NCBI RefSeq assembly: GCF_000003815.2
Contig: NC_049980.1
Coordinates: 12,973,430 to 13,037,429 of the forward strand
Direction of reading: 5' to 3'
Length of the DNA: 64,000 bases
Source of the DNA: Branchiostoma floridae
Taxonomy: Eukaryota > Chordata > Leptocardii > Amphioxiformes > Branchiostomatidae
The notes beneath the pieces are model-generated. The model had not been told where the DNA came from. It saw only the letters and a program-made list of their open reading frames with translations, and searched no databases. Shown piece by piece: positions 1 to 12,091 of the stretch. A program made the position numbers and the translations under genes. Within the stretch, counting starts at the first letter, position 1. The number at the start of each line of letters is the position of its first letter.

Positions 1-1793
1 AGGTTCCAGCAGGTCTCCTGCGTGCTTCAGTGTTGGATAGAGGGCTTCCGTCCCTGTCATGTCAGAGGCACTGTAGTGGGTAGGACAGCCCCACTGCCCA
101 GCACACACAAAGGTTGTGTTGGTGTTCCCAGTCACAGGCATGTGGTGGGGCCACCCAATAGCAGGGGGATGATGTCATCTTTTGGAGGATGCCTCCAGCC
201 AAATTTGGCTGTTCAAAAGTCATGTGACTGAAAGGGAGAACCCACTTCATTTGAAAAGAGGGGTGTACATAAAAGTGAAAGTACAAGCACATGTACCTGC
301 ATGTACTGGCACCTTGCATAAATGTTGTGAGGTTGGCTACAAAATGCTATATGTCAGGGGTTGACTGGCTAAAATTTTGTTTGTATTACTTTCAAAGGGT
401 AACATTTCAAGATATATTTAGAAATAATGGACTTGGGTTTTTAAGTTCTTTCCTGAAGTGTTCACCTAATGGGCAGAATGATTTTACTGTATCTATGCAA
501 GATATTTGTCCTTGATGTAAACAAACTGCACAAGGTCCAATATAATCTGAATAATTTCCAGTATGATGGCAATATCCCAAGCAGCTGATAATGCTCTATC
601 TTGAGATTGATTTTACTGATCCTAAGGCCACACCAATTTTATTTGTTGTTTCTCGAATTTTTTCAGAAAAAAAATTGGTTTGGTCGGTGGAAAAAAAACT
701 TTTGCAAAAAGCCGGGGATAGGAGAGATTGAGGGGCTTGTTCAAGTTACACAACAGAAATGACAACATTTCAACATCTATATATAATAGGGGATCCCCGG
801 TAGAAAAGTTCAAAGTTTGAAGAAAAATGATAAATGTACCGTCCAAAATAGGCACGTACAGCTACTGAAATTTGAGGCCCATAGTTAATTTGAGAAAGGA
901 GAGTCAGTGAAATTTTGTCAACAAGAGGTGTGGCCATCAATTTGAAAAGTCATTTGTTTGTTTTTTCAAATCGGAAAAAATAGGGTTGGGACATAGGAGA
1001 AGCAACAAATAGAATTGGCGTGGCCTAAAGTAAAGGAACATTTAAAAACATCAATTGACTGGTTTATTTTAAAAGGTGTACAGTAGCAGCATGCATCAAC
1101 ATCCTCTTGACAGCCAACAAATTAAACCTTTTAGATAAAGTGCATTAATCATTTCAAAAGATAAATAGGTCTATTCAAGTTGATAAATGGTGTATTGTAC
1201 ATGTAGTTGTGAACCTCGATATGCCTGCTGCTGATAAGGTTACAGATGTGCTTACAAAGGGACTTTGTGACCTTGAGTTATTTGTCTAGTAAGGAACAGG
1301 AGAGTCACATGTACACCTTCAGCATACTTTGAGCAGCCACATTGAATTAAACTGAACTATATTGTGATGAGTCAGACAGCAAAAAGTTGATCGGCCATTA
1401 AGTCTGCATGCTTTAGGTTACATGATTAATGATAAGCCTGGTGCTCTCTATAGCAATTTTTGAAAATGGTTGATGTTCATAGATCCCATGCCCCGGCCAT
1501 CCTTTGTGATGGATAGATTTTCAGATGAAAATTGTGCTTGGTCTCTAAGTATCAATTTCTGCATTTGGCTACCCTCTGGCAATAGACAAATGCAACCAAA
1601 GCTCTGTTAGGATTGTGCACATTTTACAGTGGAAATATTAGTACATGTACCTGGTACCACATGTACATGTATATCACAGGTGTTGTTCCTTTAGGAACAC
1701 TATCAGCCATGCCATTCAGATTGAATGGATTTGGTAGTTGTCCATGTTGCAACATGTGAAGAATTAACGTCAGTTTGTTTGTTCTCCCCACAG
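1..1793. other. Upstream GNL2 sequence (probably intron)
   Basis: No coding exon recognised. The GNL2 exon at 1794 opens in phase 0 after a good polypyrimidine acceptor, so this stretch is most simply the preceding intron. The exon with the G4 motif was looked for and not found. It contains a MITE-like element (622-1027) and several ACATGTAC-type palindromes. Confidence 0.6.
622..1027. mobile_element. MITE-like element with ~33-bp terminal inverted repeats
   Basis: The left end starts TAAGGCCACACCAATTTTAT at about 623, and the right end (about 995-1027) is its inverse with a few changes (reads AATTGGCGTGGCCTAA on the + strand). The interior of about 340 bp has no transposase ORF. It is a non-autonomous DNA transposon by structure; superfamily not assigned and target-site duplication not clear. 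Confidence 0.6.
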
Positions 1794-4700
1794 CAAAGAT
1801 GGGTGTCCATTCTGTCAGCAGAGTTCCCAACCCTGGCCATGCATGCAAGTGTTACCAACCCATTTGGTAAGGGGGCACTTATCCAGCTACTCAGGCAGTT
1901 CGGAAAGGTGTGTAGCCCTGATCTTTCAACTTATTGGATTATTATTTTTAGATATCTTTAACGTAATAGATGCTTACTGTTAATGCATTTATGGGATTTG
2001 ATTTCATGGTAGCGGAAAAAAGGACTTTTCGCTGTGGTTTTAAGTTTGCGGTAGCTCCATGCACTGTAGCCTAGGCCTGTTAATGCTATATAAAAATGTT
2101 CGGGGTGGTTTTAACCGCGAACATTAAACCACCGTGAAAGTTTCTGCATTTACAGTTTTTTAAATGGTGTAGTATCATATATGAATATTAAACATGATTA
2201 TAAATGCATGTTGATACCGTATGATCATATTGCTAACAATGCCAAAACTTGAAGTACATGTAGACCTGATCAGTAGATTAGACTAGCACATGTGAGAATT
2301 GGACTACCTTTAAATTTTTAATGTATATATTCATTTAACTCCATCTTTAGTAGAAATACTAGTAGAGGCAATCTGGACTCCAGATGTTAGTAACACTCAT
2401 CAGCATGTATTATTAGTCTAGGATTTGTTTTCCTAGACTTAGAATATCATTTCCTACAGATTGATGAATTGTCTGTATGTAATAATAAAATGGTTGCCAA
2501 AATGTTTTTTTCTGTTCTCATTTTTTTTCTTTCTGTTCTCATTTTCCAGCTGCATCAAGACAAGAAACAGATAAGTGTTGGTCTGATTGGCTACCCAAAT
2601 GTGGGGAAGAGTTCCATCATCAACACACTGCGTGGGAAGAAGGTGTGCAATGTGGCACCCATAGCTGGGGAGACCAAGGTAAGCAGATCTGAACAGTTCA
2701 GTTCCACTCCTTACTAGGCTGTCATGTGTTGGACTAATGCTTCTGACAGTCATAGTACAGGTAATAAATATAGAATACAACACGGTGTATCAGTATCATC
2801 CACAGTACCATCATGACCATAGGGGGGATGGAACTGTGGATTATGCAGAATATTCTTGTATTCCTTTATTGTCATACCCACCAACACAGTGCACCAGAAG
2901 TTGAGAAAATTCCTCAAACACAAACACAAGAAGATCAATACTTTAATAATTCTAGTGTCTAAATCTAATAGTTTTTCAAATTTTTCAACAATGTTGCAAA
3001 TGGCATTCACAAAAGATGTTCAAAGTATATTACAGGCTTGATATTAAATTCATGGTATGTAATTATAACAATGAAACATTAGCACATTTCTGCTTTGTAC
3101 AGTGTTACATATTTTTATCAGAGCTTGTGTTGATACTTTTTATGACATTTAATTTGATTTCCCATGTTCCCAGGTGTGGCAGTACATCACCCTGATGAAG
3201 CGTATCTATCTGATTGACTGCCCAGGAGTGGTGTACCCATCTGAGACTGAGACAGAGACAGAGTTGGTGCTCAAGGGAGTGGTAACTAGATTAGCTTGCT
3301 TCTTACTTAGGAATATGCAAAGTTGTCTACCAATACGTCCTTGTAAACAAACTCAATTACTACTGAATTAGCGACAAGAACACCCTTTCATAGTTACCCT
3401 TGGTTTCTTTTTGGTAATTCTTTTTACCAGTAGTTTCTANNNNNNNNNNNNNNNNNNNNNNNNNNNNNNNNNNNNNNNNNNNNNNNNNNNNNNNNNNNNN
3501 NNNNNNNNNNNNNNNNNNNNNNNNNNNNNNNNNNNNNNNCTATAGATTCAGACTATGTAGTAGACCTTTGTTGTCTTTGAAATAAAGAGATGAAAGAAAG
3601 TAACTGCCAACATACTGTGAATTCATTCATTTTTGTGTGGACTTAATTCTGTAGAAGAAGGGATAGGAAGGATTTTGAAGTCACTCACTCACTCACTCAG
3701 CTCCGCTTGCTCCGAAGAGGAGCGTAGCGCCTCTGCATACCGATCTCCAGGTTGATCTGTCTCTGGTTGCCTCCCAGGCTGCGGCGATGGAAAGGCCGGC
3801 AGTCTGCTGTAGGTCGTTGGCCAGTTGGTCGAGCCAGGTGCGTCTAGGTCGTCCTCTGAGGCGGGACCAGGTAGTGGGGTTTGGTTCTCTCAGCAGGACG
3901 ACAGGTTCGGGAGGTGGTTCTGCCCGGGCAAGGTGGCCAAAGAGGCGGAGCCGGGCAGAGCGGATCTTATGGGAAAGTGGTGGCTGATTGGTGATGCTAC
4001 GTAGGGTTGTATTTGAGACATGGTCATACCATCTGATCCCTAGGATCCTGCGTTGGCATTTTGAGTCAAAGGCATCCAGGCGTTGTTCCTGGGTGCCTGT
4101 TAGTGTCCAAGTCTCAGCGCTGTACGTAAGAATAGAAAGCACAAGGCTGTTGTTGGTTTTGAAGTGCTTGTGCTTTATATTTGCAGTTTACTGGAAACAT
4201 TTCAAGACTTCCCATTAAAGTTTTCCATTCAGTCAGCATATATCTTTGTCCTCTTAACTTGTTTTGTCTTCTTTTCTCAGGTCAGGGTGGAAAACGTGAA
4301 ATTACCAGAATACCACATCCCTGCAGTGTTAGAGAGAGTCAAGGAGGAGTACTTGACCAAGACTTACAAGCTGCCTGCCTGGGATGGAGCTACAGACTTC
4401 TTGGAGAACATGGCGAAAAGAACAGGGAAACTCCTAAAGGTTTGAGTGCCTATTATAAGAACTCTTTCCACCAATAGGTTTACATAATAATGCCCCTGTC
4501 ACACAGCAGGAAAAAGGCTCAAGTTTGCAAGTTCTAAAGAACACATTTGGTAGGAATAGTAATATAATTGGTATTCACTACAGCTCGATATTTAGGGATC
4601 GTCCAACCTTTGCAGGTCCTGATCCCAATTTGTATGTCTGCCAATAAATGGTTAGTAGTTTGGTCTTGCAACATCTTGAAAATTCAGATACAAAGTAATT

Positions 4701-7700
4701 GAAGGTTTCACTCTTAATGAGCCTTAGTACAGGATTCTACATAACTTACATGTATAACATACTTCTCTACCTTCCACTGCAGGGTGGTGAGCCTGATGTA
4801 AGTACTGTCGCCAAGATGGTGCTGAATGACTTCCAGCGGGGCCGCCTGCCATACTTTGTAAAACCACCAGGGGCTGATTTGGACATACAGGTATGGTTCA
4901 TCAACAGTTGCCGGGAGCCCCCTTGTGACAGGGATGGGAAATGCAATCCTCCACAAGTTTTTCCACTGCATTCGAATTACAGATATTGGTTAAGCATGTT
5001 TTGTCATTTTGATAAATTTGTAACATGGCATGTGCCAAAACTGCTAAAGAGAATTTGTTAACTGAAAGGACATTAGGCATCTGGCAGTTTGCTATCAAGC
5101 CACAGTGTTAATGTATGTGCAAGCATGTCTCCCCCTTAGCAAGACATAGAAAAACAGATGATAAACTGGATAGTGAGTGAGTGTAGTCTAATATTGGTTT
5201 TATATCACACCATTAGAAACCATCCAAGGCGACGGAAAGCTCGAGCCAACCACTCATCAAGTTTGTTCCTGCTGCTGGGGAGACTGAGGACAGCACCTGT
5301 GTGACCACATCAGAACCTGAAACCTCCACAGAAACAGAGCAGGAAGCTGTGCCCACCTCTCCACAGGGAGAAACAGGGAGCCTGACCAACAAGGAGAAAC
5401 GGTTACAGATGAAGATAGCCAGGCAAGAGAAGCTGGAGAGGAGGCAGCCTAGGGTAGCCCAGGACTTGAGTAAGATCATAGTGGGGCTGGACTTCTCAGG
5501 TGATGATGTACAACCGCTGGGGCCGCAGTCTCCTGGCGTGGTCAGCACCATGTCCGGCTACAGCGCAGATCAGAGTTACGTGTCGGAAGATGATCTCGGG
5601 AGAGATGATGGGGATGAAGAAGAAGAAGAAGAAGATCTGCAGCCAGGGGAGGAAGATATCCAATCAGATGCTAGCAGTGAAAGTGATGATACAGGAGTCA
5701 GTAATGAAGAGGAAAATACAAACAGGGAAGAGGTACAGAAGAATGAAAGGTCCTCACAGCTAGCAGATAGTGAAAAAGTAAAAGCAGCAGAAAAAGAGAT
5801 GGGAGAAAAAGCAGTAGAGCGAGATGAGTTTGAGGCAACAGCTGAGGGTAGTGAGCCAATAGATCCTTGCAAGAGGCAAAAGAACAAACCATTGAGTACC
5901 ACTAGCTCTCAGGCAAAGAAAGGAAAGGTTAAAGACAGGGAGAGCCTGGACAGTCAGTATGTATTGAAAAATCCCGTAAGTAAAAAGGTTAGAAAGGCCA
6001 TGAAGAGAAAGCTCACACAGATGTCAACATCAGGAAAATGGGTAGCCTCTACAGTCTCTGAGGCCAGTGCCTCCACCCCTGTAGCATCTACCAGCAGCTG
6101 GAATGTACAGTCTACACCTGGTCCTGTGGAAAGTGGCAGCATGAAAAGTGATAAAGTTGTTTCTTCTCCAACTGGGAAAATGCCTTCATCTGAGACAGAG
6201 CTTCTGCAGGCGTCAGGTGAGATGATATAAGCTAATGAGCCTGTCATAGTTCCAACTGCACAATTAAGGTCGCATAACACAGTATTTATGGGCAACCCCC
6301 GTGGACAAAAGTAGATCGGGCACAAAATAGGGCGTCGCAGTTTTTGAAAAGCCATAGAATTTTTTCTGTGCACGTCAGCGAGTCGGAAACTGTGGTGAAT
6401 AGTAGAGGGATACGTAAGTTTTGAGGCTGTATGAGTTAGGTTACGATGTATGTTTGGCTGGGTAGAATTTCGCGCACGAATCCGGTTCCCGCTACTTCCG
6501 TGTGTCGGCTGCAGTATGGTGACCTCCGCTGGGGGTCATTTCAAAGTGTTCTTTCAGGGAAAACGAGCAGACAAACTTAACCTCATTTTCACATATTTTG
6601 TGGATTGTACCCTGATATATTTTTTTAGTCGTCGAACCACCTTACTTTGGGGTCCTTAACCATGTAAATCCCCATAGGCGAAAAACTGTGTTCTGCTACC
6701 TTAAAGAATCAACTTTATCTAAAAGTTCAGGGTGATGCATTGTGGGTAATATGTCAAAGGTCAGAGGCTTTGAGATGTAATAGACCCACAGCACATGTCC
6801 ATTGAACCATAAATATGTTCATTTGTTTTACATTTTACTGACAGTGTACATCTTGGTTTGAATGAAGTGTAATAAAGAAAAAATTACAAGATACAGGATA
6901 TTTGTGACAAGCCATCATGTTGTCGATGTTAGACTTTACATTGTACCTCTACCCTGAATATTGTTGTGCTCTAGGTATATTGGCATTGTTTCCTTGAAAA
7001 GTATTTCTTCCTCCTTCTTTTTATCCCCAGATGATTATGCTGTGAAGGTGAACCCTCATGTTTTGTGTGTGGAGGCCACCCCTTCCCCGAGCAAGAAGTC
7101 CAAGATGACAGAGAACTTGGGAGATCTGGAGCATGAGCAAAGTGAGAAGAAGAAAAAGTTAACAGCAAAGCAGGTAAGAGGACATACATGTACTGCCTGT
7201 TCTAAATTTAAGATTCTAACAGATGTACAATGTAGAATTGTTAAGACCCCCTTCCCCGGCATGAACTAAGTGACTGTAGAGCAACTGAAATTGGATTTGT
7301 ATGACCCTTGATTCTATGATAGGATTATGATGGGAAAATATGATTTGGAAGACAGCAAAACATACTTAACTTAAAAAAGATTTGTTGTTATCTATGAAAG
7401 TTGTCGAGCAAAGTGTCATATGTTAATTTGGTCACAGTTTGGATGCAACTTCTAGTTGAAAGGGGCTGGAACAAACAATAATGCATACAGCATGTATCAT
7501 GAGCAAAATTGTTCTGAAAGTTCTAGGATGAGATGAAATGTAGTTTATATCGTTTAGTAATGGTTACCAAAAAAGTCATGCACATGCATGTGATAATGGT
7601 GCTGTGTTGGCAGCTTTTGGTGTGTGCTAGCTACATTGTAGTTAATATGTAGGTGTGCGCATTGAAATACAGAATCTGATGTACTTGTCAGTGACAGTTA

Positions 7701-7872
7701 TGATCTCACCTTACCTTTACCACCATATTCTTTGTCCCACTTCTAGAGACGGAGTCTGGAGCGAGCTCAGAAGACAAAGAAAGTTGGAGCCCACTACTAC
7801 CAAGAGGTTAATGTAAAGAACAAAAATAGAAACAAAAAGAGGGACATCAATGTCAAGAAGGGCAGAAAGTGA
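1794..7872 (+). CDS. GNL2: Nucleolar GTP-binding protein 2 (GNL2/NOG2), 5' part outside window
   Basis: Circularly permuted GTPase of the YlqF/Nog2 family, which in other eukaryotes helps nucleolar pre-60S particles mature. Eight exons read in phase with GT-AG borders: 1794-1907, 2550-2678, 3174-3281, 4281-4439, 4783-4890, 5217-6216, 7031-7173, 7747-7872 (TGA 7870-7872), giving about 628 residues. G1 is GYPNVGKSS (exon 2), the switch region reads APIAGETK, and G3 is DCPG (exon 3). In this permuted fold G4 (NKxD) precedes G1 and must lie in exons left of the window. Exon 4 to exon 5 carries the conserved stretch ending GKLLK-GGEPD. The 1000-nt exon is low complexity, with an acidic run (DEEEEEEDL) and Lys/Glu-rich coiled segments. 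The last exon has the family's basic tail ([20 protein letters not shown]). Intron 3 (3282-4280) contains a gap and a retrotransposon. Identity is firm; exon borders are by eye. Confidence 0.93.
1975..2156. mobile_element. Short MITE, CTGTAAATGC family, copy 1
   Basis: Starts TACTGTTAATGCATTTA and ends CTGCATTTACAGT, an inverted pair. The interior holds inverted GCGGT/ACCGC blocks. It is a diverged relative of the larger element at 12092-12700, which shares the ends and the TTCGCGGT interior. It lies in the GNL2 intron after the exon at 1794-1907. Confidence 0.6.
3440..3539. other. Assembly gap (100 N)
   Basis: Exactly 100 N inside GNL2 intron 3, a conventional placeholder of unknown true length. 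The flanking exons join in frame, so no coding loss is implied. Confidence 0.99.
3681..4196 (-). mobile_element. 5'-truncated non-LTR retrotransposon (RTE-like), 3' end
   Basis: The minus strand encodes about 150 residues typical of the region after the reverse transcriptase in RTE/Jockey-type ORF2 proteins: [20 protein letters not shown], then a [14 protein letters not shown] motif, [10 protein letters not shown] and [15 protein letters not shown]. The frame stays open upstream of the first Met to about 4196 (reads [16 protein letters not shown]), so the copy is truncated at its 5' end. It ends in a tetranucleotide tail, (TGAG)n on the minus strand at 3681-3700, and the stop codon (3693-3695) is formed by the tail itself, as expected for RTE-type elements with almost no 3' UTR. 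It is inserted antisense in GNL2 intron 3. Clade is a tentative call. Confidence 0.75.
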
Positions 7873-7919
7873 GATTGAGACATTTACTTTGTCAGAAAAG
7901 GCTAAATGTGTTTTACTTC

Positions 7920-8847
7920 TACGAGGGTGAGTCAGAAAGTAATGCAAGTGGTTTCATAACAGACTCGTTTTTTGATCGAATGAGTTGAAATTTGGCACAA
8001 AGGTAGAGGCATATGTCCTCTTGATATTAAAATATCTAAATTTGTTGTTCATTATTTTATGAGTGACTGTGCTGATTTGAAGATGACCACACCCTTGGAA
8101 TCCCGTCATAAGAAAAATGAGGTCCAATTAACGTACAATTAACAATTTCTCTAAACCAATTTTTGCTACAGTAGGAGACTGAGCTTGCACATGTAATGAG
8201 CTGCATTTCTCTATAAGCCACATGTTTGTTTTCAACTTTAAAATGCGATCAGTTTTTCTTTTTTCGTTGCTGGTGTAGAGTGAGGTATAAGCGGTTGTCA
8301 AGGTCATGCGATTTGCGGTGTGTTTATTAAAAGTTTCTGTAGCCTACTTTTCCATTAACTAGGAAGAATAAAACTTAGCACACTTCTTGAAGTTTAAACA
8401 GTTAATGACTGTGTAAAGTTTCGTTTCTTTTGGTTAATGGAAAAGTAGCCTTTTAACCAACAACTCACGAATTGTGTATAAATCAAACTTGCTCTATATT
8501 ACAACTTACTCCATCCTAGCAGCTGTAAATGAGGAACCATTAGGAGATCAGAAATGAAAATTGGCATACAACCTATAGAGACATTTGTTATCATACATGT
8601 ATTATTTCAACCTCTTACAGTAATTTTCAATGGGTCAGATTTAGAGGAACTGATCGTCTGACAAGCATATAATGGTAAGGTGAACTTGAAATCAACTCAT
8701 TTGCTCATAAAATGATAAAGACCAAATTTACAATTTTCAATGTCGAGAAGACATATGCTTCTACATTTGTGCCAAATTTCAACCCAATCGATTGAAAAAT
8801 GAATCTGTTATTAAACCACTTGCATTACTTTCTGACTCACCCTCGTA
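7920..8847. mobile_element. Long-TIR MITE (mariner-like), TA target duplication
   Basis: The ends are inverted copies starting CGAGGGTGAGTCAGAAAGTA, flanked by TA at 7920-7921 and 8846-8847. Similarity between the two arms continues imperfectly for about 170 bp. A second inverted pair lies inside (GGTTAATGGAAAAGTAGCC near 8432 against its inverse near 8343), so the whole element is fold-back. No transposase ORF. A TA duplication and these ends fit a non-autonomous Tc1/mariner element. It begins 48 bp after the GNL2 stop codon. Confidence 0.8.
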
Positions 8848-9028
8848 TATTCTGTCCTACATGATTGTATGATAACTCATGACATTACTTTAGGAGAAAT
8901 ATAGGAGAAATGCAACTTGCAGTGATACATTTTGTTTTAATCATGCAGAGTATCAAGATTGATGATACAAAAGCTGAACATGAAATTAGTTCTAACGGCT
9001 TCCATATTTTGTACTCAATCAATGCTAT

Positions 9029-9119
9029 AATACAGTCAAACCTGTCTTAAATCTAATGGACTGACAAAACGGGAATCGCAATGGCCAGGTTGTCGTTATG
9101 CAAAGGTTTGACTGTATTA
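9029..9119. mobile_element. Small inverted-repeat element (pogo/Tigger-like ends)
   Basis: Left end ATACAGTCAAACCTGT and right end AAGGTTTGACTGTAT are inverse copies about 60 bp apart. CAGTCAAACCTGT-type ends with TA flanks are common in pogo-like MITEs; this assignment is from memory and tentative. Confidence 0.5.
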
Positions 9120-9279
9120 GATGTATTAATTTCCATCTTTGACTATTGAGCAGTAATGGATGCATGCACATGTACAGATCAATTATTGAACTATTATGAT
9201 TTATTTCCATTTTGTTAATTGATATAATTCTTTTGGTTACATTATTGTCTAATGTATAATTTTTACACGTCTATTCAAT

Positions 9280-9400
9280 CTTGTGACTTTGGAGGAAGAC
9301 TTTGTATAAGCCACGAGGCTTTTTTCTTCCCCCCTGCACGTACTTTCTTCCTTTAACTTGTTTTATGTTAACTTTTTAAAGATTGTGCAAAATAAATAAA
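9280..9400 (+). mobile_element. Retrotransposon 3'-tail remnant with AATAAA
   Basis: The block has the order TAAGCC..GAGGCTTTTTTC, CCCCCTGCAC, then TGCAAA and AATAAATAAA at 9391-9400. A diverged version of the same order occurs at 34240-34375, which suggests a shared LINE or SINE tail. The AATAAA could also serve as a distal GNL2 poly(A) signal. Confidence 0.35.
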
Positions 9401-10099
9401 GTCAAAAGTAGTCATATTTTGTTGTTAACTCCTTGATAAAATGTGAAATATCCACATTGTACTAAGCAGAAATAGATGTATTTAGAGAAATTAATACATT
9501 GTACATGTACTTAAGAAAAAAAAAGATCATTGAGGTATATCAATTGCATTTGGTAATCTGAATACATTAGCAAGATATGTAATATTGCTATCAGAATAAA
9601 CTCATATTTCTTTGTATTTTAGTACAGCTATATGAAAATGCAGCTTTATGTAAAATCTGGCCTATGTTTAAGTTTCTTAGCTGTTTCTGTTAATTTGTCC
9701 TCCTCAATCCTACATTGTATATGGAAATTGTTTTGACTACCTTTTAATTTATGTCCTTTCTGCCCTATTGTAAGAACTGAAACTAATTTTTGAATGAGTG
9801 CACTTAGTTTTTGTGCAAAGTTATGTATGTAAAGGTACTATTATACAGTGTCACTGATATACAGTATATACATATAGTTTTACTTGACATTTAATTGTCA
9901 GAAAAAGTAGCACCGGTATTAAAATTTCCTTTGTTGAATTACATTCTTACAATTTTGAAGTTAAAAAATTTTGTTTTCAAGCCTGATAGGCAGTAATATT
10001 TGTAATTAGTCTTTGCTGACTTGATGTTTCAAAGTAAGATAAAATTTCTCCTAAAACTCTATCAACTAGTAAGATTTGACAGCTCCAGACAGCTTACTC
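9401..10099. other. AT-rich intergenic stretch between convergent genes
   Basis: Lies between the 3' end of GNL2 (+) and the 3' end of the LRR gene (-). No ORF, RNA gene or clear repeat recognised. Confidence 0.5.
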
Positions 10100-11774
10100 T
10101 CAGCGACAAATAAATTCATTCGGTGGCACCTGCTCAAGTTTCATTCCTGCTAGCCGTTTTGGCTGGGAGCACCTCATCTTTTCTTTACCGGTCACGCGCA
10201 CTTTCTCGTCTCCTGCCAAAAACTCTGTCAGCCACTTCAGATCACAATCACACGACCATGGGTTGTCCTCCATAGAGACCAACCGGAGATACCCCCCGCT
10301 TAAAGTGGACTTGTCCAAACTTGTTAGGTTGCACCTGTCCATGCTGAGCATTTTTAACTTTGGCACGTACAGCAGGGCGTCCTTCTGAATTTTCCTCAGC
10401 CGTTGATTCCCAGACAGCGACAAAAATTGCAAATTTGGCACGTTCAAGAAGAATGTCCTGCTGATCGTGACTAACCCAGGAATAGCACCAATGTGGAGAA
10501 GTTTCAGTTCCTCCAAACCTTCGAATGACTGTGGCGTTAGCATTCTGACAGGGTTTCCACTGAAGTACAGGTTTTCCAGCCATGTAACTCGCTTAACTGC
10601 CATCGGTACGTCACGGAAGCGATTAAAACTTAAACTTATGCTCTTCAAGTTCTTGTTATACCGAAAGATGTCCTCAGGCAAGTCCCGTAACTTGTTCATG
10701 TCCATCGAGATGCCCCACAACTTCTGCGAACCGTATATCAGATCTCTATCCACCCTTCTGATGCCCATGTCAAACATTTCAATGTACTCCACATTATACA
10801 GATACGCGAACAGGCCACGTGGAACTGTTTTGTGTGGCATCCTCCCATACAGACGTAGCATACGCAGTGTATTAATATGTAAAGCTGATGAATGAAGAGG
10901 AGTCCTAGGATTATCGTACTTCATAACAAGGCTCTGTAGGTTCCGCAGGTAGTAGAATGCGTCTAGTTCCACTTCATAGATCCGATTTCCTGCCAGGTCC
11001 AGGTACTTGAGCCGGCTGAGATGCTGAAACATGGAGCGTGAGATGACACCGAAGTGGTTGTTAGCCAGGTAGAGTTTGACCAGGTTGTACAGACCGAGGA
11101 AGGAGAACTGGGTGATCCCACCCTCCGTCAGCATGTTCTTGTTCAGGTTGAGTTCCTCCAACCTGTCCATCTTACTGAAGACAAAGTCTGGAACACTCTG
11201 TCGAGAAAATGACAGCGTTTGAAATGTAGATCAACTGTGCACTAAAATACACTGTTCACTATCAAAAACCGAATATCACCTGAATACCAGTTTGACAATA
11301 GCAGGGCATGTTAACTGTCACAAATGGAGTGGTCAACCCAAAACCTAAAAAAATCAATTTGCTTCAATGTCATATTGCCACTGTACTTTTATTCAAGTGT
11401 TGGAACAACTTTGGAACTGGGCCATACATTTCCAATTCTGCAAGTCTCCAGTTACACCATTTTTCTCTGGTGGTCTGGTAACAAACTTTGACACATCGAA
11501 GACAATGATACTACAAGCAAACCGAAAACAATACCTCCATGAAGATAAAAGCACAATAAGTTACCTTGATCATATTGTTGCTGTAGTCAAGTTGTTTTAT
11601 GCTTTGAGGTAGGTGCGGTGAAATTTCCCTGATGTTTTTCCGTCGACAGCTAACGTGAGGGAGAAACTTGTAACACAGGCAGCGAGGTGGACACCTAAGG
11701 GGTCTTGCCTTGTCCTGACATAGCACGGCGGAGACGAACAGGAGCACCATCCATAGCCTCGTTCCCATTTTCAT
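10100..11774 (-). CDS. Secreted leucine-rich-repeat protein (LRRNT-LRR-LRRCT)
   Basis: Two exons on the minus strand: 11774-11565 (70 codons, phase-0 donor) and 11197-10100 (TGA at 10102-10100), 435 residues. Residues 1-20 (MKMGTRLWMVLLFVSAVLCQ) form a signal peptide. An LRRNT cap follows with Cys pattern C-x3-C-x-C-x8-C (CPPRCLCYKFLPHVSC). About 13 repeats come next, for example MDRLEELNLNKNML, LKYLDLAGNRIYEV and LQFLSLSGNQRLRKI. It ends with an LRRCT cap (NPWSCDCDLKWLTEF, then MRCS and FICR). The protein stops directly after the last cap Cys, and no membrane segment or GPI-type tail is visible, so I infer it is secreted. Two Met codons lie at 11774 and 11768; either leaves the signal peptide. 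Lancelets carry very many LRR proteins, so no orthologue is named. Confidence 0.88.
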
Positions 11775-12091
11775 ATCTAGGCTTCAGTAAAGGTAAATAA
11801 CCGTTAAAAGTGGTTTAAAAGGTATCTGTATGCATATCGATGGCTTCTTTTATTCCATACATCTATAAAACTAGAACTCGAAGACCTCATACATCCATGA
11901 AATTTTGACTTTCTTTTTCATCCATTATTGTAAATTTATGGCTACTTCTGTTTATAGATTTTCCTGTATTCCCGGACGGGACTTTTCAGGCTAAGGCTAG
12001 CGCACCAACTTTGGACCCAGGCCAAACCAGCTCTCTCATCATACAAGTCTCGAGTTGACCATATTTAGCCTAACGCCATGCCACTCTGCAA
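11775..12091. other. 5' flank of the LRR gene
   Basis: Sequence upstream of the minus-strand LRR start codon, expected to hold its promoter and 5' UTR. No convincing core element was recognised. Confidence 0.35.

Noticed and set aside
5576-5902. Minus-strand serine-rich frame over the GNL2 acidic exon
   Set aside because: The Ser/Leu runs are the reverse complement of GAA/GAT repeats that encode the GNL2 acidic stretch.
10467-10895. Plus-strand frame of 142 codons within the LRR gene
   Set aside because: It is antisense to LRR coding sequence and has no motif.
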